The notes: generated by a model from the letters alone, not told the origin. Numbered from the stretch's first letter, positions 1 to 12,362 are shown. The stretch: 64,000 nt of DNA from Voacanga thouarsii (GCA_026120185.1 JANUWF010001783.1:5797001-5861000), one strand, 5' to 3'. Made by a program: numbers and translations.

Positions 1-543
1 CCTACTCCACATCGAGCATGTTCAAACTATGAAATTAAATTCTTATGGAATTAAATTCCTGATTAATGGGTCAAGTTTAACTAAATTCTTTATCCTGGTT
101 GGGCTAACTCAAGTATAAAGAAATTTAGAGAAAATATTGGGGTAGCCCAAAAGGCTTTAAGATTAAAAGATGTTAATCATCCAATTATCTGATAATTACA
201 TACGATGTAATTGGTATTGGATACATACTATTGAACTCAAGAGTGACTTGTTGGGCAAACCCAAGGTTATTCTTGAGAAATTTGGATACCGGTCCACTAA
301 AAAAGCTTCCAACGGGCTTTCCTGAATCAATAGTGGGGGGCTATTGGTTTGAGTAAAATAGAGGAACAACAATGCGATTAATTAAAAATCTAATTATTTG
401 CATTACATGTGCATATACAGCTAGTTAATGTTCTCTAGCTTTACATTTAGGTCACGTGTATCATATCAACCAACCTAAACTTATGTAGTATCTTGGAGAC
501 TACTAAACTAACTGAATTGAACTATCTCAACTAGTATAGAAAC
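1..543. other. Non-coding flank upstream of copia element A
   Basis: No reading frame or RNA gene is supported here. The sequence is AT-rich and lies immediately before the gag remnant of copia element A, so it may be that element's leader. No tRNA-Met primer-binding site or match to the 3' LTR start at 4398 was recognised, so the 5' LTR is either lost or lies before the window. Confidence 0.4.
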
Positions 544-813
544 TTGAGAATCATTTTCAAGTCGGAAAAGTTGATTTATGTGCTAGATACTCCTATTCTG
601 CCACTACCAGCTCAAGATACTCATACTAATAAACATGTTATCCACAAAAAGCACAAGGAGGATAGTGACATAGTATCTGGTGTCATGCTAGCATCAATGA
701 CTCCTGAGCTACAAAAACAATACGAGCATATAGATACTCAATCGATGATTCTCCATCTTCGAGAGTTATTTGACACCCAAGCTAGAACAGAGAGATATAA
801 GATCTCGAAATAA
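544..813 (+). pseudogene. copia A gag fragment
   Basis: An 89-residue open stretch includes the phrase VMLASMTPELQKQYEH followed by LRELFDTQARTERYKISK. This is the conserved middle of plant copia gag proteins of the UBN2/retrotrans_gag type, and the same phrase recurs in the minus-strand gag at 6041-6604. The N-terminal half and the link to the zinc knuckle are frameshifted or stopped (813-973). Gag would form the virus-like particle. Only a fragment is left and no product is expected. Confidence 0.75.
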
Positions 814-972
814 CTATTTCGTTGTAAAATGGCTGCGGGTGCTTCTGTGGCTACTCATGGGCTGAAGATGCTGGGCTTTATTGAGAAACTTGGATCTTTT
901 AGGTTCCTGATAGACTATGAATTAAGTGTTGACTTAATTCTATAATTTTTACATAATAGTTTTTCATAATTT

Positions 973-1587
973 GTGATTAACTATCAGATGAACAAGATTG
1001 TGTCCACCATTCCTGTGTTGATCAATCTTCTCAAGACTGTGAAGTCCTGTATAAAGAAGGATTCCAATGCGATCTTGATGATAGAATCTTCTTCTTCCAA
1101 GAAGAAAGTTCAAAGGAAGAAGAAGAAGGCACCCACTAAGCCCAAAAGTGGTGTGAAGAAGAAGGATGCAGCCACCAAAGGCCTATGCCATCATTATGGC
1201 AAAATGGGCCACTGTAGGCACAACTGCAAAGCCTACTTGGAGACAGTCAAGGAAAAAAAGCAAAAGGAGAAGCTCGCAGGCACTTCTACTTCTACTCATG
1301 GTATTTTTATGATTGAGATAAATATTACCTTTAGAGATGAGATATGGGTATTAGATACCAAATGTGGATCTCATTTATGCAATAATTTGCAGAAACTAAA
1401 TAACAGTAGAAAGCTAAAGAAAGGCGAAATGGACCTGCGTACTGTAAATGGAGCAAAGGTTGTTGCACTTGCTATGGGAACATACGAGCTTAACCTGCCT
1501 TTAGAATTACTTTTAGAATTGCAAGACTGTTATTTTGCACCAATTTTAATGAAAAATATTATCTCAGTTATGTGCTTAGACTTGTAG
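973..1587 (+). pseudogene. copia A gag zinc knuckle and protease fragment
   Basis: A lysine-rich tract leads into a CCHC-like knuckle (CHHYGKMGHCRHNC). In this copy the second cysteine of the usual CX2CX4HX4C pattern is a tyrosine. It is followed by the protease start WVLDTKCGSHLCNN, where the catalytic aspartate is kept but the usual D-T/S-G triad reads D-T-K, so the protease would be inactive. The frame ends in a stop after SVMCLDL, beyond which gag-pre-integrase coding continues in the same element. Confidence 0.85.
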
Positions 1588-1739
1588 GGATTTCATTTGA
1601 TATTTAAGAACAAATGTTATTCATTGAATGATATTCATTATGGTTCTGTAACTTTGGTTAATGGTTTATATGTTCCAGATATAGATAATCTAATTCTCAA
1701 TATAAACAATAAAAACCAAAGATTGATAACTCACACACA

Positions 1740-2666
1740 ATTTACTTATGGCATTGCTGTTTAGGCCATGTAAACAGGAATCGTGTTACTAAGTTACACA
1801 GGCTTAGTGACTTAGGGTCATTTGATTATGAATTATATGGCACTTGCCAGTCTTGTTTACTAGGTAAAATGGCTAAAAATCCTTTTTTTAAAAAAAGAAA
1901 AAAGGGCCAAAAAGTTATTAGAACTCATACATTCTGTTGTATGTGGCCCAATGTCTATACAAGTAAGAGGATGTTATAACTATTTCATAACATTTATTGA
2001 TGATTACTCACGATATAGGGATTTGTATTTAATGAAATACAAATCTGAAGCTTTTGAAAAGTTCAAAGACTTCAAGAATGAAGTAGAGAAACAACTTAGA
2101 AAAAGTATTAAGACTTTAAGATTGAATCAAAAAGGTGAATACTTAAGTAAAGAGTTTCAAGGTTATCTTAGAGATAATAGGATTTTATCTCAATGGACTC
2201 CACCACATACACCTCAACATAACAGTGTATCTGAGAGAAAGAATCGAATCCTTCTAGACATAGTACGGACCATGATAGCTTTTGCATATTACCAAAATCG
2301 TTTTGGGGGTACACACTAGAGACTTCTATTTATATTCTAAATAGAGTTCCGTCAAAAACGGTTGATACCACCCTATTTGAGATGTTCTTTGGTAAGAAAA
2401 CAAAGTTATCTCACTTGAGAGTATGGGGTTGTCCTGCCTTTGTCAAAAGCCCACAGTCAAATAAATTTGAAAGTAAGTCTGATAAGTATTTATTTGTGGG
2501 TTATCCGAAAGAATCTTTCGGATATTACCTCTATCTTTCCTCCGAGAACAAAGTGTTTATTTTAAAGCATGTTGTCTTCTTAGAGAAGGAGCACATGCTC
2601 AAAGGGGATAGTGGGAGTAAAATTAAACTTAGTGAAGTTCAAGAAGAACAAACAGACAAGGATTAA
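1740..2666 (+). pseudogene. copia A integrase, broken
   Basis: Around 1740-1880 the gag-pre-integrase zinc motif can be read (WHC..LGH then CQSC). The rve core follows at 1951-2319 with ITFIDDYSRY, where the first catalytic aspartate is seen, and the glutamate motif SERKNR near 2235. The second catalytic aspartate, normally in an RSDRGGEY-like motif, reads RLNQKGEY, so it is lost. The C-terminal part (HLRVWGCPAFVK, then YLFVGYPKESFGY) is at 2382-2666 after a frameshift around 2310-2380. Integrase would insert the cDNA into the chromosome, but this copy cannot. Confidence 0.88.
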
Positions 2667-2849
2667 TCATCTGATCCTACATCTATTGAGAGAATAAATG
2701 AACCTTCTACCATACAAGATCCTCGTAGGTCGAGTAGGATACGTGTGACACCTAAGAGATATGAATTTTTCATAAATGACCACAATGACATATTGCTCAT
2801 AGATGAAGATGAGTCTACTACCTACAAGGAAGTTCTGAACAATTTAGAA

Positions 2850-3853
2850 TATGAAAAATGGCTTGAGACCATGAAGTCAAAGATGGATTCCATGTATGAC
2901 AACTAAGTATGGACTTTAGTTGATCCACCCAAAGGAATCAAACCTATTTGGTGCAAATGGGTTTTTAAGAAGAAAACTAACATGGATGATAACGTAGTTA
3001 CCTACAAAGCATGGCTAGTGACTAAAGGTTATCGTCAACAACATGGTATTGACTATAACGAAACCTTCTTGCCAGTAGCTATGCTAAAATCCATCAGGAT
3101 ACTCCTAGCCATTGCCACTTATCATGGTTATGAAATCTGGAAAATGGATATGAAAATAGCTTTCTTAAATGAAAATCTGACTAAGAAAGTGTATATGATA
3201 CAACTTGAGGGTTTCACATCCAATGATAGCACAAATATGTACAAGTTACAAAGGTCCATTTATAGACTTAATCAACTTCTAGGAGTTGGAACATCCATTT
3301 TAATAAAACAATCAAAGGGTTTGGTTTCATTCAAAACATGGATGAGCTTTGTGTGTACAAGAAGGTTAGTAGGAGTGCAATTGTTTTCTTATTGCTTTAT
3401 GTGGATAACATATTGCTAATAGGAAATGATGTACCTATCCTTTAATCAATTAAAGTTTAGTTGTCCAAGAAATTCTCCATGAAAGACCTTTGAGAAGCAA
3501 CTTATATTCTTAGAATAAAGATCTATAGAGATAGGTCAAAAAGGTTGCTAAGTCTTTCAAAATCTACATACATAGATAAAGTGCTAAAGAAGTTTAGCAT
3601 GGATCAATCTAAAAAAGGATCCTTACCCATGTCCTGTGGGATAAGTCTTTTAAAGTCGATGTCTCCCAAGACACAAGTTGAAAGGGATCACATGAGTAAG
3701 ATTCCATATGCTTTGGCAGTTGGATCTATCATGTACGCTATGATATGTGCAAGGCCAAATGTATCTTATGTTCTCAGTTTGACGAGCAGATACCAATCTG
3801 ACCCTGGTGAGGGTCATTGGGCGATTGTAAAGAACATCCTTAAGTACTTGTGA
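2850..3853 (+). pseudogene. copia A reverse transcriptase, broken
   Basis: The RVT_2 domain is recognised from WCKWVFKKK, YKAWLVTKGYRQQHGIDYNETF and WKMDMKIAFLNENL. The catalytic YVDD box, near 3400, reads YVDN in this copy, so one catalytic aspartate is missing. There is a stop at the site of an expected glutamine just before VWTLVDPP (near 2903) and frameshifts around 3290-3545. The C-terminal stretch at 3545-3853 (PYALAVGSIMYAMICARPNVSYVLSLTSRYQSDPG) is the conserved region before RNase H. Confidence 0.9.
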
Positions 3854-3865
3854 AAGACTAAAGAT

Positions 3866-4370
3866 GTGTTCTTAGTTTATGGAGAAGGTGATTTGAAAGT
3901 AAATGGGCATACTGATATCAGTTTTCAATCTGTGAAAGATGATTTCAAATCACAGTCTAGCTACGTGTTTACGTTGTGTGAAGGGGCAATAAGTTGGAAG
4001 AGTTCGAAACAAGAGGTTATTGCTGACTTTACAACAGAAGCTGAGTACATAGCCGTTTCTAAAGCAGCTAAAGAAGCCATTTGGATCAAGAAGTTCATGA
4101 TGAAACTAGGTGTGGTCCCTAGCGTTGTTGGTCCAATATCATTGTATTGTGACAACAACAGAGCCATTGCACAAACAAAAAAGCCACGGTCTCACCAACA
4201 ATCCAAACACGTACTATGACACTATCATCTAATTCGGGAGATTATATATATGAATGATATAAAGATAGAGAGAGTTCACACGGATAAGAACATAGCTGAC
4301 CCGCTTAGAAAAGCACTCTCCAAAAAGAAACATGATAGGCATGTTGAGTCATTCGATATTGATACATGAA
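3866..4370 (+). pseudogene. copia A RNase H, broken
   Basis: The copia RNase H signature is visible: GHTDISFQ, SSYVFTLCEGAISWKSSKQ, TTEAEYIAVSKAAKEAIW and LYCDNNRAIA. The reading frame is cut by TGA after SKHVL, where arginine (CGA) is normal in the family. It then continues in frame as HLIREIIY and VHTDKNIADPLRKALS to the natural end near 4370. RNase H would remove the RNA template during cDNA synthesis. Confidence 0.88.
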
Positions 4371-4397
4371 CGATTGGCTCTAGTGCAAGTGGTAGTT

Positions 4398-5945
4398 TGT
4401 TAGTATTGTGTCCTAGAGGCAATCACTTGTACTTTTATATGACATATTTTTTTTATAATACAATATATTATTTATCTTTTAGTTTGTTTTCTTTACTTTT
4501 ATGTAAAATAACTATTAGATAAAGTCTATAGTACAACACTGTGTTAAGAAAATCATGATAGAGATCATGATTTGATATTCCTACTGCACTGTATAGTGTT
4601 AGTACTTAAATAATCCTTAGTCATAGTATTAATAAAATAAGACTTCATTAATGCGTTAAGACTATCACGACTTAGATTTTCTGACTTGATCAGGTGGTGG
4701 TTCTCATATCCGTAGATGTTGTGATACTCAAAGTTAACATGTGGATGCTTGTTAATAGAACAAATACATCGGATGACCTAATTATGAGATAATCACATGG
4801 ATAACTATGTAGTGCTAGTGATAGAATCTCGCTATAGAAAACATGCAAGTAACCTTAGACTTAAGATCTCCAAGGTACTTTGTTTGTTGAGCATTGTACT
4901 TTGATTCCAATCTATGGAGCCAAATCAACGGCCGCTTATGGGATGGATATTGCATATAATGTGAGGTAAACGAAAGTAGTTAAGAGGGTCAATAAAGGAT
5001 TCATCGCTCCTAATAATATGGACGAATATCTCACGGCCACTTGTTGAAAATATTACTCGTGAAATCCTTGGCCAAGGTGATTATGTATTGGAAATAGTTC
5101 CAATTGACACACATGTAGAATAGTAGATTTTTGGTACAAATACTAATATATTCAAGCCAGAATTAATATATATTTTGGAAAGAGTTGGCACTAATTTCGT
5201 ACACCAAACCGAATGAGATATTGTATGGTGAAGGGAATTTATTGCGCTGTAGATTGTTATTAAATGGTTCATGTCAAACCACTTGACTTCTTGGACTCTT
5301 GGGTGGTCATGATGTGTTGATAGATACCGTTCATGATTTGTAGAATATAGGTTTATTAATTGATGAATTAATAAACTAATCCTAAATTAGAATTAATACG
5401 TTAATTCTAAATTGTTAAGGATTATTAATCTCAAAAACATTTGAATTAATTCATATTCGCTACCAATAGACTGAAAAATCTAATAGATCACACACAATAG
5501 AGGGTTATGTACTCGAGGTGTTATTTGATAATATTGTGGGGTTAATTGTGAGAAGAAAAATTTACTATAGTCAAATTATAATTAGTTATAATTTTTTGAC
5601 CAAATTGTGCTAGCTAAAACTTATGATTTCCAATTGCAATTTGTGAATCTTAATTTGATTAGAATTCATAGAAATGTGTTTTCTATTATTTTTCAAGGAT
5701 ATCACTGGCTGGATATATTTTTTGATATGAAAAGAGAATTGTTCTCTCGGTTTTAACCAAAAAAAACACCGAACATACACACGACTCTTCTGCTTCTCTT
5801 CTCTGTGTTCTTACCCTAGGTGCCATTCTTTCTCTGCTAGCACAGAGACTGCGTTCTGGTATTCTTTCCCACACTTGTGCTTCATTCCCCATGTATTGTC
5901 CATGTTCACCCTTCTAGAGTCTTCTTACCTTCTTAAACCCGTGTA
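4398..5945 (+). repeat. 3' LTR of copia A (right edge approximate)
   Basis: The LTR starts TGTTAGTATTGTG directly after the degraded polypurine stretch GCAAGTGGTAGTT, which follows the end of RNase H. No second copy lies in the window, so the 3' border cannot be set by comparison. It is placed before the minus-strand gag sequence that begins near 5960-6040. The ORFs on either strand inside it look like chance frames. Confidence 0.6.
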
Positions 5946-6040
5946 AGAAGTTACAGATATGATCAATGACAAGTAGAAGTTGATCCAAACATAGATATAA
6001 ACTCTAGATAGTAAACATTACCTGTAGAATTTTCCTTGGC

Positions 6041-6812
6041 CTAAAAGTCCGAACATTCATTTTTCCAGTGTCCCTTCTTGCCACACTTAAAACACTTGCC
6101 CTTAGGTTTGTCTCTGGGCTGGGCCGTTGTGTTTCTCTTCTTCTTTTTTAACTTTTTGGGCTTGGGCTCAATTCTAGAAGAAGAAGCCTTATAAATCAAG
6201 GTCTTGGACTGTGGCTTCATGACATTCTTTGTCACCTGGAGCTCCTTCATCAACTCTGTTAAACTTATATTTAACTTGTTCACATTATAATTCAACTTGA
6301 ATTGAGTGAAAGAGGCTGGCAGAGATTCGAGAACTATATCCACTTGGCTCTCGGGGTCAATAACAGCCCCTAAGACTTCTTCTTCATCGAAAAAAGTAAT
6401 CATTTTGAACATATACTCCCCGACTAAGGCTCTCTCAGCCATCTTGGTATTAATTATTATTCTAAAAGACTCCTGCCTCGTAGGCCGACTTTTATCAGTG
6501 AACATAGTGGCTAATGATGTGCTAATGTCGTATGCAGTGGTCATGTGCTCGTATTTTGATTGGAGCACATTAGACATGGAGGCCAACATGTAGCAACGAG
6601 TCATTTTGTCGGCCTTCTTCTATGCTTTTTTAGCCTCATGTGAGGAGGAACTTTCTCTAATAATAGGGCGGGTTTTATATATGACATATTTTTACTTCTC
6701 AGCAGTGAGTATTATGTCGAAATTTCTCTTTTCAGTCTACGTAATTTAGACCCGTTAGCTTATTCTCCTAGAGAATAATGGCCAAAGGACTGAAAGAACT
6801 TCCACCGATCAT
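6041..6812 (-). pseudogene. copia M gag, broken
   Basis: On the minus strand a possible start lies at 6812. Degraded N-terminal gag text follows (ENKLTGLNYVD, then a stop where tryptophan is usual, then FDIILTAEK) and needs a frameshift near 6700. From 6604 to 6041 an open 187-residue stretch begins MTRCYMLASMSNVLQ and includes LPASFTQFKLNYN. It ends with an intact CCHC zinc knuckle, CFKCGKKGHWKNEC (residues about 170-183). This is the copia-type gag of plants (UBN2/retrotrans_gag). The sequence stays recognisable for a short stretch beyond 6041 after one stop, then reaches the neighbouring LTR. Confidence 0.85.
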
Positions 6813-8419
6813 TTCTGAAAATCAAAAGTAAAAGAAAATTCTCAATTTGTGAAAAATAAATAATTTTTGCACTTTATCCTCATATTAAAACTGATAATAG
6901 TTAACCTTATCACTATTATCTTTAATATGATTAGTTTAATTCTTAGGAGAACTGACATGGCTTCTTGAAAAGATTAATATTTTCTAAGTTAAGTGTGTTG
7001 ACCACCACAAATTGATTATCCTTCTAAATAATGATCTTAAAGGTAACTCCATTGAGGGGATGGCTATTTCTTTCTCATTTTCTATGGACAACCCTCACAC
7101 TATGACCTCCAATGTGGACTGGCCGATCACAAAATGTATTCTGAGCATCAATCGTGTCTATCCATTAGATTTAGATCATTGTAGAATTCTCATCCTATAT
7201 GGGCTCACTCCCATGGTGACGCACGGGGAACTACGATCTCTAATAAGGACCGTGATGGAAACCGTGGACCCATTATAACCCCTTTCCCAATTAGTCTTTT
7301 AAAAATAAGGGTTTTTCTAGAAAATATGCTTTTGAAAATATCTCAATCTCTTAACTCTTATAAAATGTCTATATCCATAAATCTCTATGTTAAGGTAAAA
7401 TCCTTTAAGAGATTTTCTATAGATTAATTTTACCTTGTTAAGAATTTAACGATTTCAAAACAAAAATCCTATTAAAACTTTCTAAAGACTTTGGTCTCAA
7501 GTTTTATTTGACAAAACAATTTTCTTTTAAAACTAATTAAAATGGTTTTTCCTTTTTAACTTTCAAAATGTCTAAATACAAAATATTCACTATGTTAAGG
7601 ATAAAATCTTTTGAGAGAATAAACATAGATTAATTTTGTTTCCAAGTTAAGATTACCATTAATTAAAGAAAATATTTTTCTTTGTCAAAAATTCCCAAGA
7701 CTTTGGTCTTGAGAAAATGTACACTTAGGTTCACATAATAGAACTTGGCATGCTTGAAAACTGCAAACCATTTTCATGCTTTTCTATTTATTAACCTAGG
7801 TGTCCACATGATTGGATTAAATACATTAATTCAATTTAATTAATGATCTTGTTTAATCCAATTCGTATTACTACTTTTTACATGCAAAATATTCTAAGAA
7901 TATAACTATTGCATAAAAGTAACCTCGTGTGATTTGGGACCCCAAGAAGGAAAATTAAAAAAATAAAAACAAAAATGCTCTTCCTGAAACCATTCGGCAC
8001 TGGTTCTTGCCCATAGAACTCTTGCCATTGCACTAGAATAAATTCGGCACCAGTTCACGGTGCAAATTGTCCTCTGCCCAATGATATCCGGTGCCATCTG
8101 GTGCCAGTTCACATCTGAAGGCATTTTTTTGCAATCTTCTTGGCTTATAGATTGATCTCAAGGCATTCCAGTGATTACAAAATTTTCAAATATTGAATCT
8201 TAATCACAAAACACAAATGCCTATACCTTAAAACTCAGGCTTACACAAAATCTACAAAAGTATATAATTAGGTACAATGCTTATGCCTCCACACATGAGA
8301 TGTACACAAAACCTACCATATAAAAAACCATGAGGAATCACAGGGAATAATTTAAAATTAAATCTTTTCGCTTTTATTAACTTAAGCATGCTCCTAGGTT
8401 TACCCAAAAAAAAAAAAAA
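6813..8419 (-). other. Leader between primer-binding site and gag of copia M
   Basis: This is AT-rich sequence between the primer-binding site and gag on the minus strand. An open stretch of 72 codons at 7906-8124 resembles no family I know. In the middle, 7300-7900 shows loosely repeated phrases on the plus strand such as GTTAAGGTAAAATC and GTTAAGGATAAAATC. I see no gene here. Confidence 0.5.
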
Positions 8420-8436
8420 CATGGCTCTAATACAAC
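8420..8436 (-). other. Degraded primer-binding site of copia M
   Basis: The minus strand reads TTGTATTAGAGCC two to three bases after the LTR end. The usual plant initiator-Met primer-binding site is TGGTATCAGAGC. The differences look like C-to-T decay plus one G-to-T. Its place fixes the inner LTR edge at 8438. Confidence 0.7.
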
Positions 8437-8437
8437 T

Positions 8438-8941
8438 TGAAAGGATCTCAGTAGAAAATCAGAGCAAAAATAAACAACAGAAGTCTTTAGAATTTTTACC
8501 TTTTCTCTTTGGTTTAACCGCAGAGAGCTTAGGTTGTGCCTAAACTACGGATTGTTGAACTTCTGGCGTTCTCCTTGAAGATTCCAACTCTTGTCTAGGC
8601 AATCTTCTACTACGTCGCACAAGTTTTTTTTCACCTTCAATCTTTCGAGGTATGACCTTACCTAATACTAGCCAGTGAAAGCCTAGGGTTGGCATCAATG
8701 GTCTTTCTCTTGACACACTGCTACAAACCAATATCAAGAATACTTTTTCTTGAATTTCTATCAAGTAGAGATCAAGAGAGAACTACCTATACTAGAAAGC
8801 TTGAAGCTTACCTATGGTAGAAGAGAGAGAGACAAGAAAGAAGACAAAAAGGTGGGCAACAACTAAGAATAGAGGCTTTAGGATTTTTTTTATATCCCAG
8901 AAACAACGTCTGATAAAAAAAAACTATTTTTTTAAATGACA

Positions 8942-8976
<35 letters not shown>

Positions 8977-9278
8977 TTCTAGCTAGGGCTTGCTCCCTAG
9001 GACTCTGGTTCATATTTTTGGGTCAGTTTTTAATTATTTATTTATTCCTAAACTAGACCAAACCCGAAATAAAAAATTAAATACTTAGATGTACCAGACC
9101 TTTATCCTAAGCCTTTTCTGGTTTAGACTTGAGCTAGCTTTAACTATCCAATCTGGGCTTAAGCCATAAATAATTAATTAACCCATAAATCAGGCTTTTA
9201 ATTCATTCTCTCTTTAGGCCTTTTACTTTATTTTAACCCAATAATAAATTCAGTTTACTAAACAAAATAAAACCTATT
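8438..9278 (-). repeat. Copia M 5' LTR, inner part
   Basis: The minus-strand text ends in CA at 8438, just before the primer-binding site. It carries a (TA)n run at about 8945-8972 and pairs with the second half of the solo LTR at 23727-25771. The last five bases, 9274-9278 (CTATT), are one copy of the target duplication made by the element inserted at 9279. Confidence 0.75.
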
Positions 9279-10574
9279 TGTTAGCCCTAAGGGCTTTCTT
9301 CTATATTTTGACTAATGACAAACATTGATATGGAATAACTTGTTAATCTATTGTGAAAGGACATATTTGACCTTTATTCTTCTAAGGCATTTAGATAAGA
9401 TTATTTGGCAACTCTTTCGTGATCGAATTCAAGTAAGGAAGATCAAAAGAAAGGATTGAAGTATTTGGAGTTGCATATCAAAAAGTCTTTTATGAAGAAC
9501 TTTAGACTAGGAAGTGTTATTAAAGTATAGATATTAATTCCTATGTCTCTTTATCTCTTAATTCATTTGAATTTACCTTAAACCACCAAATGAGAAGATT
9601 TCAAAGTTTTTAAAAAATCTCAAAATTTTTAATTGAACAGTTTGAATCTAAAAGGTTCATCCAAAATCCTAAAAACTACGTTGAAATATTCTGATTGATT
9701 AAATGCCATTTTGGACTTACCTTTTAAATACATCGTTGACCAAAACCCGAGTCCAAAATACGGATGAGTTTAAACAGAAAATTTATAGTCGTTTCTTTAT
9801 GACCGTTGGCACTCTACTATTTGGCTCTATAAATAGCCCTTAGAGCAAGATTAGTGATAAGATTTTTGAAACATTCTTCTTAGAAACACTATTGCTCAAT
9901 ATTTTCAAAAATCTCCTTTTATCAAAGCTTCAAAGTGAATTCATTTTGTATCAAAGGTAAACATGCTTATGCTTTGTATCCGAGTGAATATCTACTCAAG
10001 TAAGTGAGCTGTTTACTGTTCTATTGATATTCAAATCTCTATTGTACCAAGGTTGTGGTGTAAAACCTATTAGGGTGAACCTTGTGTTGGTTAATGTTCA
10101 AGGTTGTGGAATAAAACCCAATGGGGTGAACTTTGTTTAGTGTTTGTATCAAGGTTGTGTTGTAAAACCTAGTTGGGGTGATCCTTAATGTATTTGCATG
10201 ACTAAGAGGTTTTGGAAAATCTAGTGTGGTGATCCTTTCTTGTATGTGGTACTGTTTCATTAAGTGAAGTTAATGAAATCGAGTTGAAAATCCTTAAGTG
10301 TGAGCTTAAGGTAGAGGACGTAGATCTTGGTAGATTGAACCATTATATATTCCTTGTCTCACTCTTGTTCATTTTTCATTTACTGCTTCGAGTTTCTTTC
10401 ATTGTCTAAATTTGGATACACAACTACGAGTGCTTGGATAACTTTCTATGTTTCAATAAAGTCCGTCCAAGTATCTTGGTGATCATCATTATTCTGTTTT
10501 TTAGACAAATCGAAAAAATTATTTTTGCTTGCCAAAAACCTTATTCACCCCCCACCCCCCTTTAAGATTTTTCA
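9279..10574 (+). repeat. 5' LTR of the gag-only element
   Basis: It begins TGTTAGCCCTAAGGGC and ends TTTTTCA before the primer-binding site. From about 10046 to 10250 it holds three to four diverged tandem units of roughly 65 bp built on AAGGTTGTG(G/T)TGTAAAACC. The minus-strand ORF at 10039-10260 is a shadow of this tandem repeat. A TATA-like box CTATAAATAG lies near 9828. Confidence 0.92.
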
Positions 10575-10576
10575 TT

Positions 10577-10588
10577 TGGTATCAAAGC
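10577..10588 (+). other. Primer-binding site of the gag-only element
   Basis: TGGTATCAAAGC lies two bases after the LTR. It matches the plant initiator tRNA-Met site TGGTATCAGAGC with one difference. Confidence 0.88.
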
Positions 10589-10634
10589 TTGGTCTACATA
10601 CTCTTAGTTTAACAACCTTGTAGAAAAGATCTTA

Positions 10635-12193
10635 ATGGCAAGCTCATCCTCTCTTCCTGGAAAAATAGAATGAAAATTCATGTATGTTCTATTAACTTCA
10701 AGTTATGGAGTTTAATAGAAAATAATCCTGTTATTCCATCAAAGATGATTGATGGTATAAAAATTCCTAAACAGTATGATGAATATAGTATAGAAGACAA
10801 TGCTAAGATGACTTTAAATTTTCAGGCTATGAACATTTTATGTTTTGCACTAGATGCGACTGAATATAACCGTGTTAGTGATTGTAATTCAGCCCATGAT
10901 ATGTGGAGATTACTTGAAGTCACCCAAGAGGGGACTAACCAAGTCAAAGAATCAAAGCTGGGACTTCTAATTCATGGCTATGAATTGTTTACTATGAGGC
11001 CAAATGAAAGCATCACTGATATGTTCACGAGATTTACTAATATCTCAAATGGTTTTAAAGCTTACGGAAGGTTTATTTCCTTGGGGAACAAAATTGAAAA
11101 ATTTTAGATGCTTTACCAAAAAGCTGGCAGCCTAAAACTCTTGCTGTAGAAGAATCTAAAGATTTAAAATCTTTACCTAGTGGGGAGTTGATTAGATCTC
11201 TTCTTACTCATGAGATGAAGCTTAAAAGATTTCATAAATCTGATGATCATGATAGAGGCAGAAAAGGGATTGCACTGAAGGCTGAAAATGAAGATGGAGA
11301 AATAAGCTTGTCGGAAAGCAGTGAAGGCATGGAAATGGACAATGATGATTTGGCAATGATAGCAAAAAAATTCAGAAAGATGTTCAACAAAGAAAACTAC
11401 AAAAGAGGAAGGAAGTTTATAAGAAATAAAGAACATACCTCTGGTTTCAAACCTCAATGTTTTGAATGTAAAAGCACTGATCACTTCCTTGTAGACTGTC
11501 CTGTTGCAAAAGGTAAGAAAGGAAAAACGTTTAAAAAAAAAGAAAAATCTGAAGGCAAAGAAAGGCAAAAGATTGATGGGAGCTTGGGACTTGAATGAAA
11601 CTGAGTCCGAAGATGGAGATTCTGAAGAAAAAACTACCAACATTTGCTTCATGGCATTGGAAAATGAGATAAACTCTTCCACATTTGACTGCATGCCTAA
11701 TTCGCTTATATTTATGACTGAAAAGCATGTTGATCCTAATGAGTTGTTATGTAATACATTTTATGAATTAAAAAAACTGTCCAGAAAAAATAAAGAATTA
11801 AAGTTAAAGGTTAAAAGTCTAATGGAAGAAAATAAAGCTTTGTTGAATGACTATAAAATGTATCTTGAAACACATACGTGTGCTATAATTGAGAAAGATG
11901 TGATCATGACTGCCTTGCATCATGCATCTCTGGAAAATAAAAACTTGTGTGATAAAATTCAAACTCTTGAAAGTATGGTTAGCACCTTCAAGATTAGTGA
12001 TAACTTGAAATGTTTAAAATGTTTAGTGATAATCTTGCATCATGCATCTTTGGAAAATAAAAACTTGTGTGATAAAATTCAAACTCTTGAAAGTGTGTTT
12101 TCCTTCTTATGTTTAAAATGTTCATATACGCATATATTTAGGGGGAGTATCTTATCATATGACTTATCTACTATCTCTATCAAATCATTCTGA
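10635..12193 (+). pseudogene. gag of the gag-only element, frameshifted
   Basis: An ATG at 10635 opens MASSSSLPGK but stops at once. Gag proper resumes out of frame at WKNRMKIHV (10660s), so the N-terminal segment that normally joins them is deleted. 10670-11107 carries the gag core (NSAHDMWRLLEVTQEGTNQVKE, then MRPNESITDMFTRF). A shift near 11095 is followed by LPKSWQPKTLAVEE and the CCHC-like knuckle CFECKSTDHFLVDC near 11457. The tail, with acidic and lysine-rich stretches and a predicted coiled coil (YELKKLSRKNKELKLKVKSL), reads in a third frame from 11504. The knuckle lacks the usual glycine. Confidence 0.85.
11914..12101 (+). repeat. In-frame 120-bp-spaced duplication in the gag coiled-coil tail
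   Basis: About 62 bp starting CTTGCATCATGCATCT at 11914 recur at 12034 with a single mismatch (C/T). The 120-bp offset equals 40 codons, so the repeat keeps the frame and duplicates HHASLENKNLCDKIQTLES. Confidence 0.88.
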
Positions 12194-12362
12194 ATATTTA
12201 TATAATAAATATGAAAGACATTAGGCTCATTGAGATATGTTTACAAGCTAATGTTCATAAGCTCTCTTTGAGATCAACACTGTGAGATTGCATTCATTTG
12301 CACCTCTTTTATTCAACATGTTCACTCATTACGTATCATTTGTGTTATGTTTGTCATCACTC

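Larger units (their letters stand above)
544..5950 (+). mobile_element. Decayed Ty1/copia LTR retrotransposon A
   Basis: Remnants appear in the copia order gag, zinc knuckle, protease, integrase, reverse transcriptase, RNase H, followed by a polypurine-like stretch and a 3' LTR beginning TGTTAGTATTGTG at 4398. The order with integrase before reverse transcriptase separates copia from gypsy. The frame is broken many times, so the copy cannot be active. Many stops sit where CAA, CAG or CGA would be expected, which fits C-to-T decay of methylated DNA. The right edge near 5950 is inferred from where the minus-strand gag of the next element becomes recognisable; no target duplication was found. 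Confidence 0.85.

Noticed and set aside
1..543. Candidate 5' LTR of copia A
   Set aside because: No match to the 3' LTR beginning at 4398 and no recognisable primer-binding site.
10039..10260. 73-codon minus-strand ORF with repeated FY(N/S/T)TTL phrases
   Set aside because: It is the reverse of the tandem repeat in the LTR of the gag-only element.
11173..11728. Minus-strand ORFs of 173 and 65 codons
   Set aside because: Shadows of the gag coding strand; F-rich composition comes from the lysine codons of gag.
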